From Kangiella sp. HZ709 (GTDB taxonomy: Bacteria > Pseudomonadota > Gammaproteobacteria > Enterobacterales > Kangiellaceae): DNA of 64,000 nt. The stretch lies in contig NZ_WKJC01000002.1 in NCBI RefSeq assembly GCF_009674675.1, positions 124,001 to 188,000 on the forward strand. The letters are read 5' to 3'. Shown here one piece after another: positions 63,346-64,000 of the stretch. The first letter of the stretch is position 1; each line of letters opens with the position of its first letter. Below the pieces are notes generated by a model that did no database searches, was not told where the DNA came from, and saw only the letters and a list, made by a program, of their open reading frames with translations. The translations under genes were made by a program, and so were the position numbers.

Positions 63346-64000
63346 TCAGACCTTCATGTCTTTTATTGCTGAAGCCGCTTGATGAATAAGTTTTGGTCCA
63401 TGGAAAATAAAACCCGAATAAATTTGCACCATAGCCGCGCCAGCTTTAATTTTATCAACTGCAGATTGACCATCGGTAATACCACCAACACCAATAACAG
63501 GGATTTTATCATCCATTGCAAGAACTAGCTGTTTGATAACTTGAGTGGATTTACCCGCTAAAGGTTTACCGCTTAAACCGCCTTGTTCATCCGCAAATTT
63601 TAACCCTTCAACTTTAGAACGATCAAAGGTAGTATTGGTTGCGATAATAGAGTCTAGTTCATATTCAACAAAGGTTTTGCCTAATTCATTAATATCATTC
63701 GAATCTAAATCCGGTGCTATTTTTATCGCTAATGGCTTATAAAATCCATACTTTTGCTGTAACTCTGCCTGTTTGTTCTTAAGGTTCTCAAGCAATAACT
63801 TTAAGTTTTCACCAAACTGTAAATCACGCAAACCAGGAGTATTCGGCGATGAAATATTTACCACCATATAATCTGCTCGTTGGTAAATTTTCTCCATGCC
63901 AATAAGGTAATCATCTACCGCTTGTTCTACTGGCGTGTCAAAATTCTTACCGATATTGATCCCCAGAATACCCTTATTTTTATTTCCGAAATTGATATCC
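63346..64000 (-). CDS. pyrD: Dihydroorotate dehydrogenase (quinone) PyrD, partial
   Basis: Class 2 membrane-associated flavoenzyme oxidising dihydroorotate to orotate with quinone. The frame is open to base 64000, so only the C-terminal ~218 residues are seen. They match E. coli PyrD closely: GILGINIGKNFDTPVEQAVD, NISSPNTPGLR, IKIAPDL, ATNTTFDRS, GGLSGKPL, GVGGI and QIYSGFIFHGP. The FMN-phosphate site is thus complete. The 5' part lies beyond the window. After the stop, a further open stretch in another frame is noted separately. Confidence 0.95.
   Translation of the reverse strand, partial: DINFGNKNKGILGINIGKNFDTPVEQAVDDYLIGMEKIYQRADYMVVNISSPNTPGLRDLQFGENLKLLLENLKNKQAELQQKYGFYKPLAIKIAPDLDSNDINELGKTFVEYELDSIIATNTTFDRSKVEGLKFADEQGGLSGKPLAGKSTQVIKQLVLAMDDKIPVIGVGGITDGQSAVDKIKAGAAMVQIYSGFIFHGPKLIHQAASAIKDMKV

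Overview
The window reads as chromosome of a fairly AT-rich, Gram-negative gammaproteobacterium. Its gene neighbourhoods are classic for that class: relA-mazG, xerD-dsbC-recJ, rpsP-rimM-trmD-rplS near ffh, ypjD-corB, purL next to mltF, holD-rimI-prfC-yjjV and pyrD-rlmKL. With a TonB receptor, several lipoproteins, small outer-membrane barrels, PutP, FadE under a PsrA-like regulator and an H1/AlgP-like protein, a free-living, probably marine heterotroph related to Kangiellaceae/Oceanospirillales is my best guess. That placement is inference; no rRNA gene is present. No phage, insertion sequence, CRISPR array, tRNA or rRNA was seen, and no gene-free stretch exceeds 300 bases.

Layout. 1-6512 (mostly minus): an MsrA-acetyltransferase fusion, mazG and relA (stringent response), a small histidine-containing membrane protein (+), rlmD and a PolB-type exonuclease. 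6581-10509 (+): a periplasmic binding protein translationally coupled to a BarA-like hybrid kinase. 10513-18683 (mostly minus): mtaB, an mscS-type channel, a lipoprotein (+), recJ, an amidohydrolase, an Mth938-fold protein (+), dsbC and xerD. 18699-22369: an erythromycin-esterase-like lipoprotein, an SRPBCC/GyrI-like membrane protein and two tandem outer-membrane barrels. 22503-24523 (minus): the rpsP-rimM-trmD-rplS operon. 24775-28021 (+): an accessory block of five small genes (DUF6482, two paralogous Sel1-like secreted proteins, a two-blade PQQ-like protein, a 4-TM protein) sitting between rpsP and ffh and carrying shared repeat motifs.

28112-34289: ffh (-), then ypjD, corB and an HAE3/MMPL RND protein (+). 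34281-40837 (minus): uspA, purT, kbp, and gshA-putP-GNAT as one tight operon, plus a lipoprotein. 40915-46715: divergent purL and mltF. 46699-51459 (minus): an orphan PilB/GspE ATPase and a large TonB receptor with a CRP/FNR-like site upstream. 51611-56286 (minus): yjjV-type TatD lacking metal ligands, prfC, rimI, a HolD-like gene and a short leuA. 56507-59690 (minus): psrA-fadE. 59907-64000: a glutaredoxin-like gene, an H1-like Lys/Ala protein (+), rlmKL and the 3' part of pyrD.

I did not find a clearly new multi-gene defence or biosynthetic system. The strongest second-look items are the binding protein coupled to BarA, the accessory block with its repeated operator-like motif, the TatD protein with two substituted metal ligands, the LeuA lacking its regulatory domain, the divergent HolD candidate and the PsrA-type operator. 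Start codons were moved from the longest open frame wherever a ribosome binding site or signal peptide clearly favoured a downstream start.
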